A DNA stretch of 64,000 nt from Gammaproteobacteria bacterium (GTDB lineage: Bacteria > Pseudomonadota > Gammaproteobacteria > Steroidobacterales > Steroidobacteraceae), in assembly GCA_947469285.1 (NCBI GenBank), contig CANIOW010000007.1:1-64000 (forward strand), written 5' to 3'. The first letter of the stretch is position 1. Every line of letters begins with the position of its first letter. Below are positions 17,084 through 26,440 of the stretch, one piece after another. Under the pieces are notes generated by a model that made no database searches, was not told where the DNA came from, and saw nothing but the letters and a program-made list of their open reading frames with translations. A program made the position numbers and the translations under genes.

Positions 17084-19075
17084 TCACGCCAGCTTGTGTT
17101 CCAGATGGGCTGCCAGCGCACGAATGGTCGGATGATCAAACAGCTCCGTCAGATCCACCACCCCTGGATGGTCGCGGTCAATCTCCTCATGGATTTGAAT
17201 GAGCACCAGCGAGCTGGCGCCCACCTCAAACAAGTTATCGTCGAGTCCGACTGCCTTGGGGGCCATCGCGGTATCGACGACGTTCTTTAGCCGCTGCTCC
17301 ATCGCTGTGGCTGCCAAGCCAGCCCCCGGCCCTCCAGCCGTCTCTGCGGCGGTGGCCGCCGCGGCATCACGCTGGGCGCGCAGCGTGACCAGTTCCGCCA
17401 TTTCGGCCACAAAGGCACCGTCTAGGTATTCTTGTGCGAGCAAACCGCGCTGCAGCTTGCCACTCGTGGTCTTGGGGATGCGCTTCACCGGTACGACGTG
17501 GGCCACTTCGAGCCCGGCATGTTCGTTCACCAGTCGTGCTACGGAGTCCGCCAGCGGGAGAAACTCCTCTATGGCGCCACGATGCAGCACGAACAGCGTC
17601 AGCTCATCGGCTTCCGCACCAGCAGGACGGGCGGCTGCAGCGACCACTTTGCCCAGTTCAAGGCCCGGTGCACGGATGGCGATATTTTCAAGATCGTGCG
17701 GGTAGTAGTTCTGGCCGTTGACGAAGATGATTTCCTTTGCTCGCCCAGTGATGATGACTTCGCCGTCGTGATACAGCCCAAGGTCGCCAGTATCGAGCCA
17801 GCCGTCGGCGGTGATCACCTGAGCATTCACTGCTGGCAATTGGAAGTAGCCAGCGGTGACATTCGGTCCGCGGATCTCCAGGTGGCCGACGGTGCCGTCG
17901 GGCAGTGGGCGGCGCGCTTCATCGGTGAAGCGCACTTCGGTATTCGGAATGGGATGTCCCACGCCCATGAGGGGTAATGCATCTGGGTGCGCTGCCGCCA
18001 GTGTTTCGGCAGTGTCGCCCACGCCGAGGCGGTGCCGGTTGAAGTGCGCCACGCGGTAGTGGCCTTCCGCCAGACGAAAAGTCATCGCGAGCGTGGCTTC
18101 GGCGAGGCCGTATACCGGATACATCGCCGCCTTCTTCAAGCCCGCAGGGGCCATACGGTCGAGAAATTCCTCGCACAGAGCAGGTGAGATGGGCTCGGCA
18201 CCGTTGAACAAGATACGCACGTGATCGAGGTGCAGGTTGTCCACTGCGCGATCGCCGAGCACTTTAAGGAAGTGCCGGTAACCGAAATTCGGTGAGCACA
18301 GCACAGTGCAGTGATGGCGCTCGGCCAGTTGCAGCCAGAGCATTGGACGACGAATGAACAATTCGGTCGGCATGAGGTGCACGTTCATGCCGGCGGCGTA
18401 CATGAAGAAATTCATGCCGATGAGCCCCATGTCATGGGTCAGTGGCATCCAGCTCAGTGCGTTATCAGCGTCGGTTAAGCGCGCTGCCTGCACTACGCTG
18501 CGCAGGTTCGCGACCAGGTTAGCGTGGGTGAGTACTACGCCTTTTGGGTCGCTGGTGGAGCCGGAGGAAAACTGGATGAAAGCGGTGTCACTGGGTGCTG
18601 GGATGAGCAGGTCCGCATGCCGCTCAAGGCTGTCAATCTCATCGACCAGAAAGGCGCGCGCCCGCAGCGCTGCCACCGCGGCTTGTTCGCTCTTTTCAGT
18701 AGCAAACGCCTCGAGACGCTCGAGCGTCTTACGGTCGGTATACAGCCACGGCTGCCCGAGCTGGCGAGCAATGCGCAGCAGCTTATGTTTATGTTCGTCG
18801 CTAATTCCGGTAGCTACCGGGACGGCGACGAGCCCGCCGGCAAGGCTGGCCCAGTAACCGTCGAGAAACTGTTCGTTGTTCGCCAGATACAAGATGACCC
18901 GGTCGCCACGCTGCGCACCACGCTGCTGCAACAGGTGCAGCAGGCCGAGCGCGCGTTCATACAGTTCCCCGAAAGCCACTTCGCGGGCGCTGTCGCCGCT
19001 TTCATGGTGATAGATGGCGCGGTCGAGGGAGGCGTTGTCGCGCAGGATCTCGTTCAGCGTATTGGCGAAGGGCAT
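17084..19075 (-). CDS. Fatty acyl-AMP ligase fused to an acyl carrier domain
   Basis: A 663-residue ANL-superfamily enzyme. Residues 1-560 are a FAAL-type adenylation domain: FSSGSTSDPKGVVLTHANL (P-loop), YGLAEATLAMTF, WLDTGDLGLY and the catalytic-lysine motif TTSGKLQRG. An alanine-rich linker leads to a C-terminal acyl/peptidyl carrier domain with DNLFEVGASSLVLIQI, where the Ser would carry phosphopantetheine. FAALs load fatty acyl-AMP onto carrier domains, so the protein can activate and hold an acyl chain itself. It follows the P450 gene by 61 bp on the same strand. Confidence 0.9.
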   Translation of the reverse strand: MPFANTLNEILRDNASLDRAIYHHESGDSAREVAFGELYERALGLLHLLQQRGAQRGDRVILYLANNEQFLDGYWASLAGGLVAVPVATGISDEHKHKLLRIARQLGQPWLYTDRKTLERLEAFATEKSEQAAVAALRARAFLVDEIDSLERHADLLIPAPSDTAFIQFSSGSTSDPKGVVLTHANLVANLRSVVQAARLTDADNALSWMPLTHDMGLIGMNFFMYAAGMNVHLMPTELFIRRPMLWLQLAERHHCTVLCSPNFGYRHFLKVLGDRAVDNLHLDHVRILFNGAEPISPALCEEFLDRMAPAGLKKAAMYPVYGLAEATLAMTFRLAEGHYRVAHFNRHRLGVGDTAETLAAAHPDALPLMGVGHPIPNTEVRFTDEARRPLPDGTVGHLEIRGPNVTAGYFQLPAVNAQVITADGWLDTGDLGLYHDGEVIITGRAKEIIFVNGQNYYPHDLENIAIRAPGLELGKVVAAAARPAGAEADELTLFVLHRGAIEEFLPLADSVARLVNEHAGLEVAHVVPVKRIPKTTSGKLQRGLLAQEYLDGAFVAEMAELVTLRAQRDAAAATAAETAGGPGAGLAATAMEQRLKNVVDTAMAPKAVGLDDNLFEVGASSLVLIQIHEEIDRDHPGVVDLTELFDHPTIRALAAHLEHKLA

Positions 19076-19136
19076 CAGGTATTCCGTCGGTGGTGCCGTC
19101 AGTGGAGCTGAGGGCCGTTGGTGTAGTGCGCAGCCG

Positions 19137-20546
19137 TCAGGTGCTTACGTGGCGTCGATGGACTTGGAAGTGGAGCGGACGCAATGAACGCAGGTTCACC
19201 GCTGCCTCGATGGGGATGGGGCCTTCGTCCAGATAGTCGAGACGATAGCGGCGCACCATGCGCGCCAGATGCACGGTCATTTCGTAGAGCGCGAAGTTTT
19301 CGCCCACGCAGTGTCGTGGACCTGCGGCGAAGGGAATGTAAACCCACTTTTCGCGTGCCGCTTCCGCCTCGGGCAAAAAACGTTCGGGGCGAAATTGCTC
19401 GGGATCTGGCCAGTAGCTGGCGTGGCGCTGGATCAGGTAGGGGCTCAGCATGACATCGGTTCCCGGGGGGATGCGATAGCCACCCAGCACATCTTCTTCT
19501 ACGCTGCGCCGTGTCAGCAGCCAGCCTGGCGGATACAGACGCATGGCTTCCTTCAGCACGCCTTGCGTCCATACCAGCGACTCGCTGGCCGCATAGCTCA
19601 TGGCCTGTGGGCCCTCGCCGGGGGCGGCATTCTCGAGCGCGTCTACTTCGGTCTCCACACGGGCTACCGCTGTGGGGTGCGTGGCGAGCAGATACCAAGC
19701 CCAGTTGAGAGCGCTGGCGCTGGTTTCATGGCCCGCCACCACGAGTGTGAGGGCTTCGTCGACCAGTTCGCGGTCTGGCATGGGCTGTTCGTCTTTATCG
19801 CGTGCGTCCATTAACATCTGCAGAAAATCGAAGCGCTCCCACTGGCCGCCGCGCCGCGCCTGCACCAGTTCCACCACCAGCTTGGCCAGTGAACGGAACT
19901 TGTAGGCAAAGACCAGATCGCGTGCGGAGTGTTCGGTGACGAGGGCGAATGGGTTGTTGCCACCCATTTTTTGCTCCAGCCACTGCAGATCCTGACCGAA
20001 GATGGAGCGGAGGATGATTTCGAGCGTCAGCGTGCTCATTTCGGCGGTGATATCAAATGCAGTGGCTTGCGCGGCAGCGGCGTCCCAGCGCAGAACAGCC
20101 TGGTCAAGCGCGGCGTCGATGCAGCCGGCGTACTGCTCCACCATCTTGCGGTGGAACGCCGGTTGAATCATGCGGCGCTGCCGCTTCCAAAATTCACCTT
20201 CGCTGACCATGATGCCGTTGCCAAGCAGAATCTTCACGCGGTCAAGACCGACGCCCTTGGTGTAGTTGCGGTGGTTGGTGACCAGCAGGCGCTTGATGTC
20301 ATCGGGGTGGTTGCAGATCCAGGTGTCGCGTTTGCGGCCCGGTGCGTAAACCCGGTAAATGTCGCCATGAGCGGCCGTGCAGGCGACGAGATTCTCGAGG
20401 CTGTCCTCGGTCGAGGCCACGTCAAAAGTGCGCTCGGCGAGGGGCGGGAGGCCGGGGCGCGTTGGCTCCAGGCGCCGCGCTGGAATTTCCTCGGCTAAGC
20501 CGTCCGGGGGTGTCGACAGGGCAGGGGTGGTATCGGAGCGGCTCAT
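19137..20546 (-). CDS. Cytochrome P450
   Basis: A 469-residue soluble-looking P450 without an obvious N-terminal membrane anchor. The I-helix oxygen-binding motif is AGHETSASAL, the K-helix ExxR is EAMRLYP, the PERF region is FRPERFLPE, and the heme-ligand loop is FAAGPRHCVGENFAL with Cys. The overall form resembles CYP102/CYP4-like fatty-acid hydroxylases, but substrate assignment is inference. It is upstream of, and probably co-transcribed with, the FAAL-ACP gene, so an acyl-ACP substrate is plausible. Redox partners are not in the window. Confidence 0.92.
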   Translation of the reverse strand: MSRSDTTPALSTPPDGLAEEIPARRLEPTRPGLPPLAERTFDVASTEDSLENLVACTAAHGDIYRVYAPGRKRDTWICNHPDDIKRLLVTNHRNYTKGVGLDRVKILLGNGIMVSEGEFWKRQRRMIQPAFHRKMVEQYAGCIDAALDQAVLRWDAAAAQATAFDITAEMSTLTLEIILRSIFGQDLQWLEQKMGGNNPFALVTEHSARDLVFAYKFRSLAKLVVELVQARRGGQWERFDFLQMLMDARDKDEQPMPDRELVDEALTLVVAGHETSASALNWAWYLLATHPTAVARVETEVDALENAAPGEGPQAMSYAASESLVWTQGVLKEAMRLYPPGWLLTRRSVEEDVLGGYRIPPGTDVMLSPYLIQRHASYWPDPEQFRPERFLPEAEAAREKWVYIPFAAGPRHCVGENFALYEMTVHLARMVRRYRLDYLDEGPIPIEAAVNLRSLRPLHFQVHRRHVST

Positions 20547-20562
20547 GCCTTTAGTTTACCGC

Positions 20563-20568
20563 TATAAT
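20563..20568 (+). promoter_or_regulatory. TATAAT -10 box just upstream of the GT2 gene
   Basis: A perfect TATAAT lies in the 38-bp region between the divergent P450 and GT2 genes; no clear -35 is present. Initiation about 7 bp downstream would leave a leader of about 9-10 nt before ATG 20585. Confidence 0.4.
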
Positions 20569-20584
20569 CGCGTTTTGCTGCAGG

Positions 20585-21319
20585 ATGCCCCCTTTGCCCA
20601 CGCCGGACCTCTCCGTCGTCATTCCCGTTTGCAACGAGCAGGACAATGTTCTGCCGCTGGCCCGGGAGATTGCTGCTGCGCTGGCGGGACGCCGGTTTGA
20701 AGTGCTGTTTGTGGACGATGGTAGTACCGACGGTACGGCCGCGGCTGTGCGTGCGGCGCGCAGCGAAATTCCAGAAGTGCGGTTGCTGTGCCATTCGCGA
20801 CGCAGTGGCCAGAGTGCCGCGGTGGTCTCCGGTGTGCGTGCCGCCTTGGCAGAATGGGTGGCGACGCTGGATGGTGACGGTCAGAATGACCCCGCGGACA
20901 TTCCAGCCTTGGTTGCCGCGCAGCAGGCGGCAGGCGCCGATGTGCAGCTGGTGATGGGGAGCCGCACCACCCGCAAGGACACCTGGTTGCGGCGTTTGCA
21001 AAGCCGTATCGCCAATGGCGTCCGCGGCGGGTTGCTGAACGATGGCACGCCGGATACCGGTTGTGGCATCAAGCTGCTGCATCGCCCGACGTTTCTGCAG
21101 CTGCCGGTGTTCGACCACATGCATCGTTTTATGCCGGCGCTCTACCAACGGCAGGGCAGCCAAGTGATATCGGTGCCGGTGAATCACCGGCCACGCCTGC
21201 AGGGCGTCTCGAAATACGGCTTGTTTAACCGCTTATGGGTGGGCATCGTCGATATTCTGGGTGTCATGTGGCTGCAACGACGCTACCAGCCGGGTCTCAC
21301 CGTCCGTGAGGACCGCTGA
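20585..21319 (+). CDS. GT2 glycosyltransferase (DPM1/ArnC-like)
   Basis: A 244-residue family 2 glycosyltransferase. It has LSVVIPVCNEQDN, FVDDGSTDGT, TLDGDGQNDP (DxD region) and MGSRTTRKDTW followed by GCGIKLLHR, which fit dolichyl/undecaprenyl-phosphate mannosyl- or glucosyl-transferases. There is no long C-terminal TM tail, unlike ArnC. It begins a same-strand run with a LAB_N protein and an ArnT-like transferase, so it probably makes the lipid-phosphate-sugar donor used by the latter. The sugar is unknown. Confidence 0.88.
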   Translation: MPPLPTPDLSVVIPVCNEQDNVLPLAREIAAALAGRRFEVLFVDDGSTDGTAAAVRAARSEIPEVRLLCHSRRSGQSAAVVSGVRAALAEWVATLDGDGQNDPADIPALVAAQQAAGADVQLVMGSRTTRKDTWLRRLQSRIANGVRGGLLNDGTPDTGCGIKLLHRPTFLQLPVFDHMHRFMPALYQRQGSQVISVPVNHRPRLQGVSKYGLFNRLWVGIVDILGVMWLQRRYQPGLTVREDR

Positions 21320-21320
21320 G

Positions 21321-21641
21321 ATGGCGCTAAAACTCGACGCGGAGCATGTTTGGCTGGCTTTCGGGTTTCTGGGCCAGGCATTGTTTTCGGCACGGTTCAT
21401 CGTGCAGTGGATTGCCAGCGAACGCGAAAAGCGTAGCGTCATTCCGACGGTGTTCTGGTGGTTCAGCTTGAGCGGCGGGCTGACGCTGTTCGTTTATGCG
21501 CTATATCGCGGCGACCCGGTGTTTATCCTCGGTCAGGGTGCTGGGTTGGTGGTCTACGTCCGCAATCTGTATTTCGTGCGCCGCGAGGCGCGGCAGAAAC
21601 AAAGCGAATCGCGGGATCCGACAGGCGTTGGTCCCGCTTGA
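21321..21641 (+). CDS. LAB_N domain membrane protein (lipid A-associated)
   Basis: A 106-residue, three-helix protein of the LpxB N-terminal-domain family (PF07578): FLGQALFSARFIVQWIASEREKRSVIP and FWWFSLSGGLTLFVYALYRGDPVFILGQ. This stand-alone form commonly lies between a GT2 and an ArnT-like gene. ATG 21321 is one base after the TGA of the preceding gene (TGAGATG). Function is not established. Confidence 0.87.
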   Translation: MALKLDAEHVWLAFGFLGQALFSARFIVQWIASEREKRSVIPTVFWWFSLSGGLTLFVYALYRGDPVFILGQGAGLVVYVRNLYFVRREARQKQSESRDPTGVGPA

Positions 21642-23464
21642 ACGTAGTGGGTTTGCCCTGGCTGTCGTTGGGCCGGGGGCAGACTGGCTTGCGCGACCTC
21701 GGATGGCTGCTGTTGCTGGCGATAGTGGTGTTGGGAGCCGGGCTTGGGCTGCGTGCCCCTTGGCCGGCCGATGAACCCCGTTTCGCGCTGATCGCCTTGG
21801 ACATGCTCCAAGGCGGATCGTGGTGGGTGCCGCATATCGCCGGCGATCTCTACCAAGACAAACCACCGCTGTTTTTCTGGGCCATCGCCGCGGCTTGGCA
21901 TCTCACCGGTTCACTGCAGGTGGCTTTTCTGCTTCCGGCGTTGCTGGCTGGTTTGTTGAGTGTTGCTTTGGTGTGGGATCTGGCGCGTCGTCTCTGGTCG
22001 CGCGAAGTGGCGCTGGGCGCCGGCTTGCTGTTGCTGGCCACGGTGCAATTCCTGCTGCAGGCACGTGGGGCGCAAATCGACGGCTTTTTGCTCGGGCTCA
22101 CCACGCTGTCGTTATACGGGTTGGCGCGCCATTTATTGCTCGGACCGGCGTTTGGCTGGTACGCATTGGCTGGGTTGGCCGCTGGCCTCGGTGTGGCCAC
22201 CAAGGGTGTGGGGTTCTTGCCGTTATTGTTGTTGCTGCCGTGGGCCTTGCTGCGTCGCGCGGGCTTTGTGATGCCACTGGCGTCAGTAGGGGGGCAGCCC
22301 ACTGGCGGTTGGCGCTGGTGGCTGGCGCCCTTGGGCTTGTTGTTGGGCGTGGCCGTGTGGCTCGTGCCTATGCTGTGGGTAGTGGCGCAGTCGGCCGATC
22401 CAACGCTGATCGCCTATCGCGATGAAATACTGCTGCAGCAGACGGTGCACCGCTATGCGCATGCCTGGCATCACCAGGCGCCGCCGTGGTTTTTTGTGGT
22501 GAACGCCATTCCCGGGCTGTGGCTGCCTGGCACCTTGCTGCTGCCTTGGTTGCTTGGCCTTGTAGGCGCTAACGGCGCCGCGAGTTGGCGGGTTCATTGG
22601 CGCGCGCGCGACCCACGCACGCTGTTGTTCTTGGGCTGGGTAGTCCTGGTGGTGGTGTTTTTCTCGCTGTCTAGCGGCAAACGCGGCGTTTACGTGCTGC
22701 CGGCCTTGCCGGCGTTTGTGCTGGCCGTGGCGCCATTGATGGTCGGCACGCCAGGCTGTCCGGGGCTGTTGACATGCGCTGGAGTACGGCGGCTATCGTT
22801 TTTCTTAACGCTAGGGGCGGTCGCTGCGACGGGTGGTGGCGTGCTGTGGCTGGCCACGGTAGGGCAGGACAGCTTGCAGCACCTGGCGGAACAGAACGGT
22901 GTGGCGTCACCGCTCTCGCTGCTGTGGCCATTGCTGACCCTCGCCGGCGTCGGTGCCCTGTTGCTCGGTGTCTGCGGCCGGCGGCGCGCACACTGGGCAC
23001 TGGCGGGTCTGCTGTGGAGCGGCAGTGTGCTGCAAGGATGCTGGATCAATCCGTTGCTCGATGCCTCACGCTCTGGGCGGGCCTTCATGCAGCAGGTGGA
23101 AGCGGCAGTGCCCGCGGGTGTGGAACTGGGCGTGCTCAATTATCGCGAGCAGTTTTTGTTACAGGCCACGCGACCCTTGGTAAATTTCGGGCACCGCCGT
23201 TGGCGTGAGGGGGCCCAGGAGCCCTATGACGCAGCGCGCTGGCTGATGGGCGGTGGGCATTTCGGCGCGCCACCCCGCTGGTTGTTGGTGGAGGGCGCTT
23301 TGCTTGATGAGTGCTTTGCTGGTTCGCAGCATCGTGAGATTGGACACGCTGGCGGCCAGCAGTGGTTTTTGGTGACCTCGCCGTCCGCCATCACCTGCGC
23401 GCGCCGTGGAAACGCGGCAGCCGCGCTCCGTTATCAGCCATTGACCCCCGCAGCGACCCCCTAG
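21638..23464 (+). CDS. ArnT-like GT39/GT83 membrane glycosyltransferase
   Basis: A 608-residue multi-helix protein with the ArnT/PMT catalytic loop PWPADEPRFALIALDML and DLYQDKPPLFFWAIAA, the acidic residue and KPP motif of lipid-A/protein glycosyl transferases that take polyprenyl-phosphate sugars. Helices fill residues 20-510 and a soluble C-terminal domain follows. No ATG fits; TTG 21638 overlaps the previous stop as TTGA and was chosen, with GTG 21647 as the alternative. With the GT2 and LAB_N genes it suggests sugar or aminosugar transfer to an envelope glycolipid. Confidence 0.85.
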   Translation: MNVVGLPWLSLGRGQTGLRDLGWLLLLAIVVLGAGLGLRAPWPADEPRFALIALDMLQGGSWWVPHIAGDLYQDKPPLFFWAIAAAWHLTGSLQVAFLLPALLAGLLSVALVWDLARRLWSREVALGAGLLLLATVQFLLQARGAQIDGFLLGLTTLSLYGLARHLLLGPAFGWYALAGLAAGLGVATKGVGFLPLLLLLPWALLRRAGFVMPLASVGGQPTGGWRWWLAPLGLLLGVAVWLVPMLWVVAQSADPTLIAYRDEILLQQTVHRYAHAWHHQAPPWFFVVNAIPGLWLPGTLLLPWLLGLVGANGAASWRVHWRARDPRTLLFLGWVVLVVVFFSLSSGKRGVYVLPALPAFVLAVAPLMVGTPGCPGLLTCAGVRRLSFFLTLGAVAATGGGVLWLATVGQDSLQHLAEQNGVASPLSLLWPLLTLAGVGALLLGVCGRRRAHWALAGLLWSGSVLQGCWINPLLDASRSGRAFMQQVEAAVPAGVELGVLNYREQFLLQATRPLVNFGHRRWREGAQEPYDAARWLMGGGHFGAPPRWLLVEGALLDECFAGSQHREIGHAGGQQWFLVTSPSAITCARRGNAAAALRYQPLTPAATP

Positions 23465-23563
23465 TTCGTGGTGTTGCGGGTGTGGCGGCGGAACGGCTGC
23501 ACGGCTAGATAAATCATTATTTCCTATTTGATACAGTCATTTACCTTGCATTCCTAAAACAAA

Positions 23564-26356
23564 ATGACACAATGTGTCCCAACTGGCCGCCGTATAGGGG
23601 GCTTTCAGGGGATGCGCTTGAGTAGCGTGTATCGCGATCCTGCCCGGCAGGAAGCTCTAACGGGGTGGCCCCCCGGCGTCCCCGACGGCCGCGATTTCAC
23701 CGCTTCCGATCTGCTTTCGCCGCAATTATGGGACCGCCGTGCCGGCTTGCCGCCGCTCGGTATTGACGTCTCATGCACCAAAATCGCGATCGACTTTCAG
23801 TCACTCGAGGCTGCCACGGCCGAGGCCGTGCTGCAGCAGGACATCGAGATACTGCGCGAATCCACACGGGCAGACGCGGCTTTTATAGCGCTTTATGACG
23901 CTGCCGGTATGGCGATCGAGCGGGTGATTACTGCCAAAGCGGTCTTTACTACCGCAGCGCCGGAGAGTCTGGCGAGCGTCACCCTGGACTCATTGCCGTT
24001 TATTCGTGAGCGTCTGGGCCATAGCCGGTTACTTGAGCTGCGCGACACCCTGCAGGCGCGCGCGGAGCAGGCGGGTGAGGCGTTGGTCTTTGGTGAGCGT
24101 GGGATGCGCGCAGCGCTGGTGGTGGGCTTTGCCGTGCGCGGGCGGCCAGCCGGGTTCATTGGCCTTGGGACCGCGGTCCCGGTGGTGGGCTGGGATGTCT
24201 CGTTCCATCTGCTGTTGAAATTGATTGGCATTAGCCTTGGCAATGGACTGGACCGCGTCGGCTTGTCGCGCGACCATGCCGCCTTGCGTGAGCGCACCAC
24301 GCTGATCGAAACCTGCGCCAATGATGGCGTGTGGGAATACGACGCGCTCACGCAGGTGACGCACTTCAGTGCGCGCTGGAAGACGATGCTCGGCTATGAC
24401 ACGGCAGCGACAGTGGAACCACCCAACTGGCGTTCCCTCATGCACCCTGAAGATTTGCCGCGGGTTTCGCAGCAAGTGCGTGAGCATCTGGCGGGTCATT
24501 CCGACGGGGTGCATAGCGTTCACCGCTTGCGCCACCGCGATGGGGAGTGGCGCTGGATTGAAAGTCGCTTACGCGCACAATTGGATGCCGGCGGTGCGCT
24601 ACGGCGTCTGGTAGCGGTGGAATTTGATATCACGGACCGCAAGCGGTACGAAGAAGCGCTCTTTCGTGAAAAAGAGAGCGCGCAGGTCACGCTGCACAGT
24701 ATTGGTGATGGCGTCATCACTACCGACCGCCATGGTCGCGTGGAATACCTCAACCCCGTAGCGGAAACCTTGACTGGCTGGTACTTGGCAGAAGTCCTTG
24801 GACGCGCCATCGAGGACGTCTTCCGTACGTTCCATGAAGATACTTGTGACGCTCTCGATAATCCGCTGCTGGAAGCAGTGCAGCGCGGGAAACCCGTCAA
24901 AGCGCTACGCCCGGTACTGATGGTGCGCCGCGACGGTAATGAGCTGTATGTGCAAAGCACTGCGTCACCCCGGCGTAGCGGTGCAGGTGAAGTGGTCGGG
25001 GGCGTGCTGGTCTTCCACGACGTGACCGAGTCGCGCGAATTAAACCGTCGCCTGACCTATCACGCCAGTCACGACGTGTTGACGGGTTTGGCTAATCGGC
25101 GTGAGTTCGAGGCGCGTCTCGAGCGTGCTTTACGCAGTTCATGCGATCAAGAAGCCAGCTACGCACTGCTACATGTCGATATCGACCAGTTCAAACTGGT
25201 TAACGACACCTGCGGGCATAGGGCCGGCGATGCACTGCTCGGGCAGGTTGGCGCGCTACTCAAGAGCAAGGTGCGCTGGCGTGACGCCTTGGCGCGGTTG
25301 GGTGGCGACGAATTCGCGGTCTTGCTGGAAAGCTGCGCGCTGGATGAGGCCTTACGCATGGCGGAAGGCCTGCGTGAAGCTATTCGCACCTATCGTTTCC
25401 AATGGGACGACCGGACATTCCGCCTCAGCGCCAGCATTGGCGTGGTGCCGCTTGGTACGCATACGTTGGAAGTGGGCAGTGCGCTGTCCGCTGCCGACAG
25501 TGCCTGCCATGCAGCAAAGCAGGCAGGGCGTAACCGCGTGCACTGCTTTGAGGAAAACGACCTTGACCTGATGCGCCGGCGCCGCGAGATGCAGTGGGCT
25601 GCGCGTATTAATGCGGCACTGGAGGAAAACCGTTTTGAATTGCACCGCCAGACCATCATGCCGTTGCAAACTGAAGAGTGTGGGACCCATTTCGAATTGC
25701 TGATCCGCATGCGCGATGAGCAGGGCCGGCTGGTGCCGCCTGATCAGTTCATTGCCGCCGCCGAACGCTACGGTTTAATGCCTGCCATCGACCGTTGGGT
25801 GGTAGAAAACGCTTTTCGCTGGCTGGTGTCTGCGGCCGACGAACGGGCGGGTCTGGCCATGTGCGCCATCAATCTGTCGGGACAGAGCATGGGAGACGAC
25901 AAGTTTCTGCCCTTTGTCATCGAACAGTTTCAGCGTAGCGGCCTGGATGCTAGCAAGATCTGTTTTGAGATTACGGAAACTTCGGCCATTGCCAACTTCT
26001 CGCAGGCTAGCCGTTTTATCCAGTCCTTGCGCGGCTTGGGTTGCCGGTTCGCGCTGGATGATTTCGGTACAGGCTTGTCGTCTTTCGGTTATCTAAAGCA
26101 TTTCCCGGTCGACTTCCTGAAGATCGACGGCAGCTTCGTGAAAGACCTGGTCAACGACCCGATCGACCGTGAGATGGTGCGTTCGATCAATGAGATCGGG
26201 CATTTGACGGGCAAGAAAACGATCGCTGAATATGCCGAGAGCGCTGAGATTATTGAGATGCTACGTGGCCTTGGCGTCGACTACGCTCAGGGGTTCGGCG
26301 TGGCGATGCCAGAGCGGCTCTTCGGTGGCGAGGATTTCGCCATCCAGGCCCTGTAG
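23564..26356 (+). CDS. GAF-PAS-PAS-GGDEF-EAL cyclic-di-GMP protein
   Basis: A 930-residue cytoplasmic-looking sensor. Order: a GAF-like region at about 80-235, PAS/PAC at about 240-365 and 370-490, GGDEF at about 500-665, EAL at about 680-930. The cyclase site is intact (RLGGDEF), with an RWRD inhibitory I-site five residues upstream. The phosphodiesterase has FELLIR in place of EAL, but NLSG, FEITET, DDFGTG, KKTIAEYAE and YAQGF are kept, so it may be active. ATG 23564 or 23612 could be the start. An AT-rich region at 23511-23563 probably holds the promoter. Confidence 0.93.
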   Translation: MTQCVPTGRRIGGFQGMRLSSVYRDPARQEALTGWPPGVPDGRDFTASDLLSPQLWDRRAGLPPLGIDVSCTKIAIDFQSLEAATAEAVLQQDIEILRESTRADAAFIALYDAAGMAIERVITAKAVFTTAAPESLASVTLDSLPFIRERLGHSRLLELRDTLQARAEQAGEALVFGERGMRAALVVGFAVRGRPAGFIGLGTAVPVVGWDVSFHLLLKLIGISLGNGLDRVGLSRDHAALRERTTLIETCANDGVWEYDALTQVTHFSARWKTMLGYDTAATVEPPNWRSLMHPEDLPRVSQQVREHLAGHSDGVHSVHRLRHRDGEWRWIESRLRAQLDAGGALRRLVAVEFDITDRKRYEEALFREKESAQVTLHSIGDGVITTDRHGRVEYLNPVAETLTGWYLAEVLGRAIEDVFRTFHEDTCDALDNPLLEAVQRGKPVKALRPVLMVRRDGNELYVQSTASPRRSGAGEVVGGVLVFHDVTESRELNRRLTYHASHDVLTGLANRREFEARLERALRSSCDQEASYALLHVDIDQFKLVNDTCGHRAGDALLGQVGALLKSKVRWRDALARLGGDEFAVLLESCALDEALRMAEGLREAIRTYRFQWDDRTFRLSASIGVVPLGTHTLEVGSALSAADSACHAAKQAGRNRVHCFEENDLDLMRRRREMQWAARINAALEENRFELHRQTIMPLQTEECGTHFELLIRMRDEQGRLVPPDQFIAAAERYGLMPAIDRWVVENAFRWLVSAADERAGLAMCAINLSGQSMGDDKFLPFVIEQFQRSGLDASKICFEITETSAIANFSQASRFIQSLRGLGCRFALDDFGTGLSSFGYLKHFPVDFLKIDGSFVKDLVNDPIDREMVRSINEIGHLTGKKTIAEYAESAEIIEMLRGLGVDYAQGFGVAMPERLFGGEDFAIQAL

Positions 26357-26387
26357 GGGCTCATCCGTCTGCTGTAAAACGCTACAA

Positions 26388-26415
26388 GCTGCCTCCCACG
26401 CGAGTGGAAGGCAGC
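26388..26415. terminator. Convergent hairpin after GGDEF-EAL gene
   Basis: GCTGCCT-C-CCAC (26388-26399) pairs with GTGG-A-AGGCAGC (26404-26415) around loop GCGA, with one mismatch. On the minus strand TTGTAGCGTTTT follows, so it best serves the minus-strand gene at 26441-27046; on the plus strand there is no T run. Confidence 0.5.
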
Positions 26416-26440
26416 CTGCGAGCGTGTGTGCTGGCGAGTT

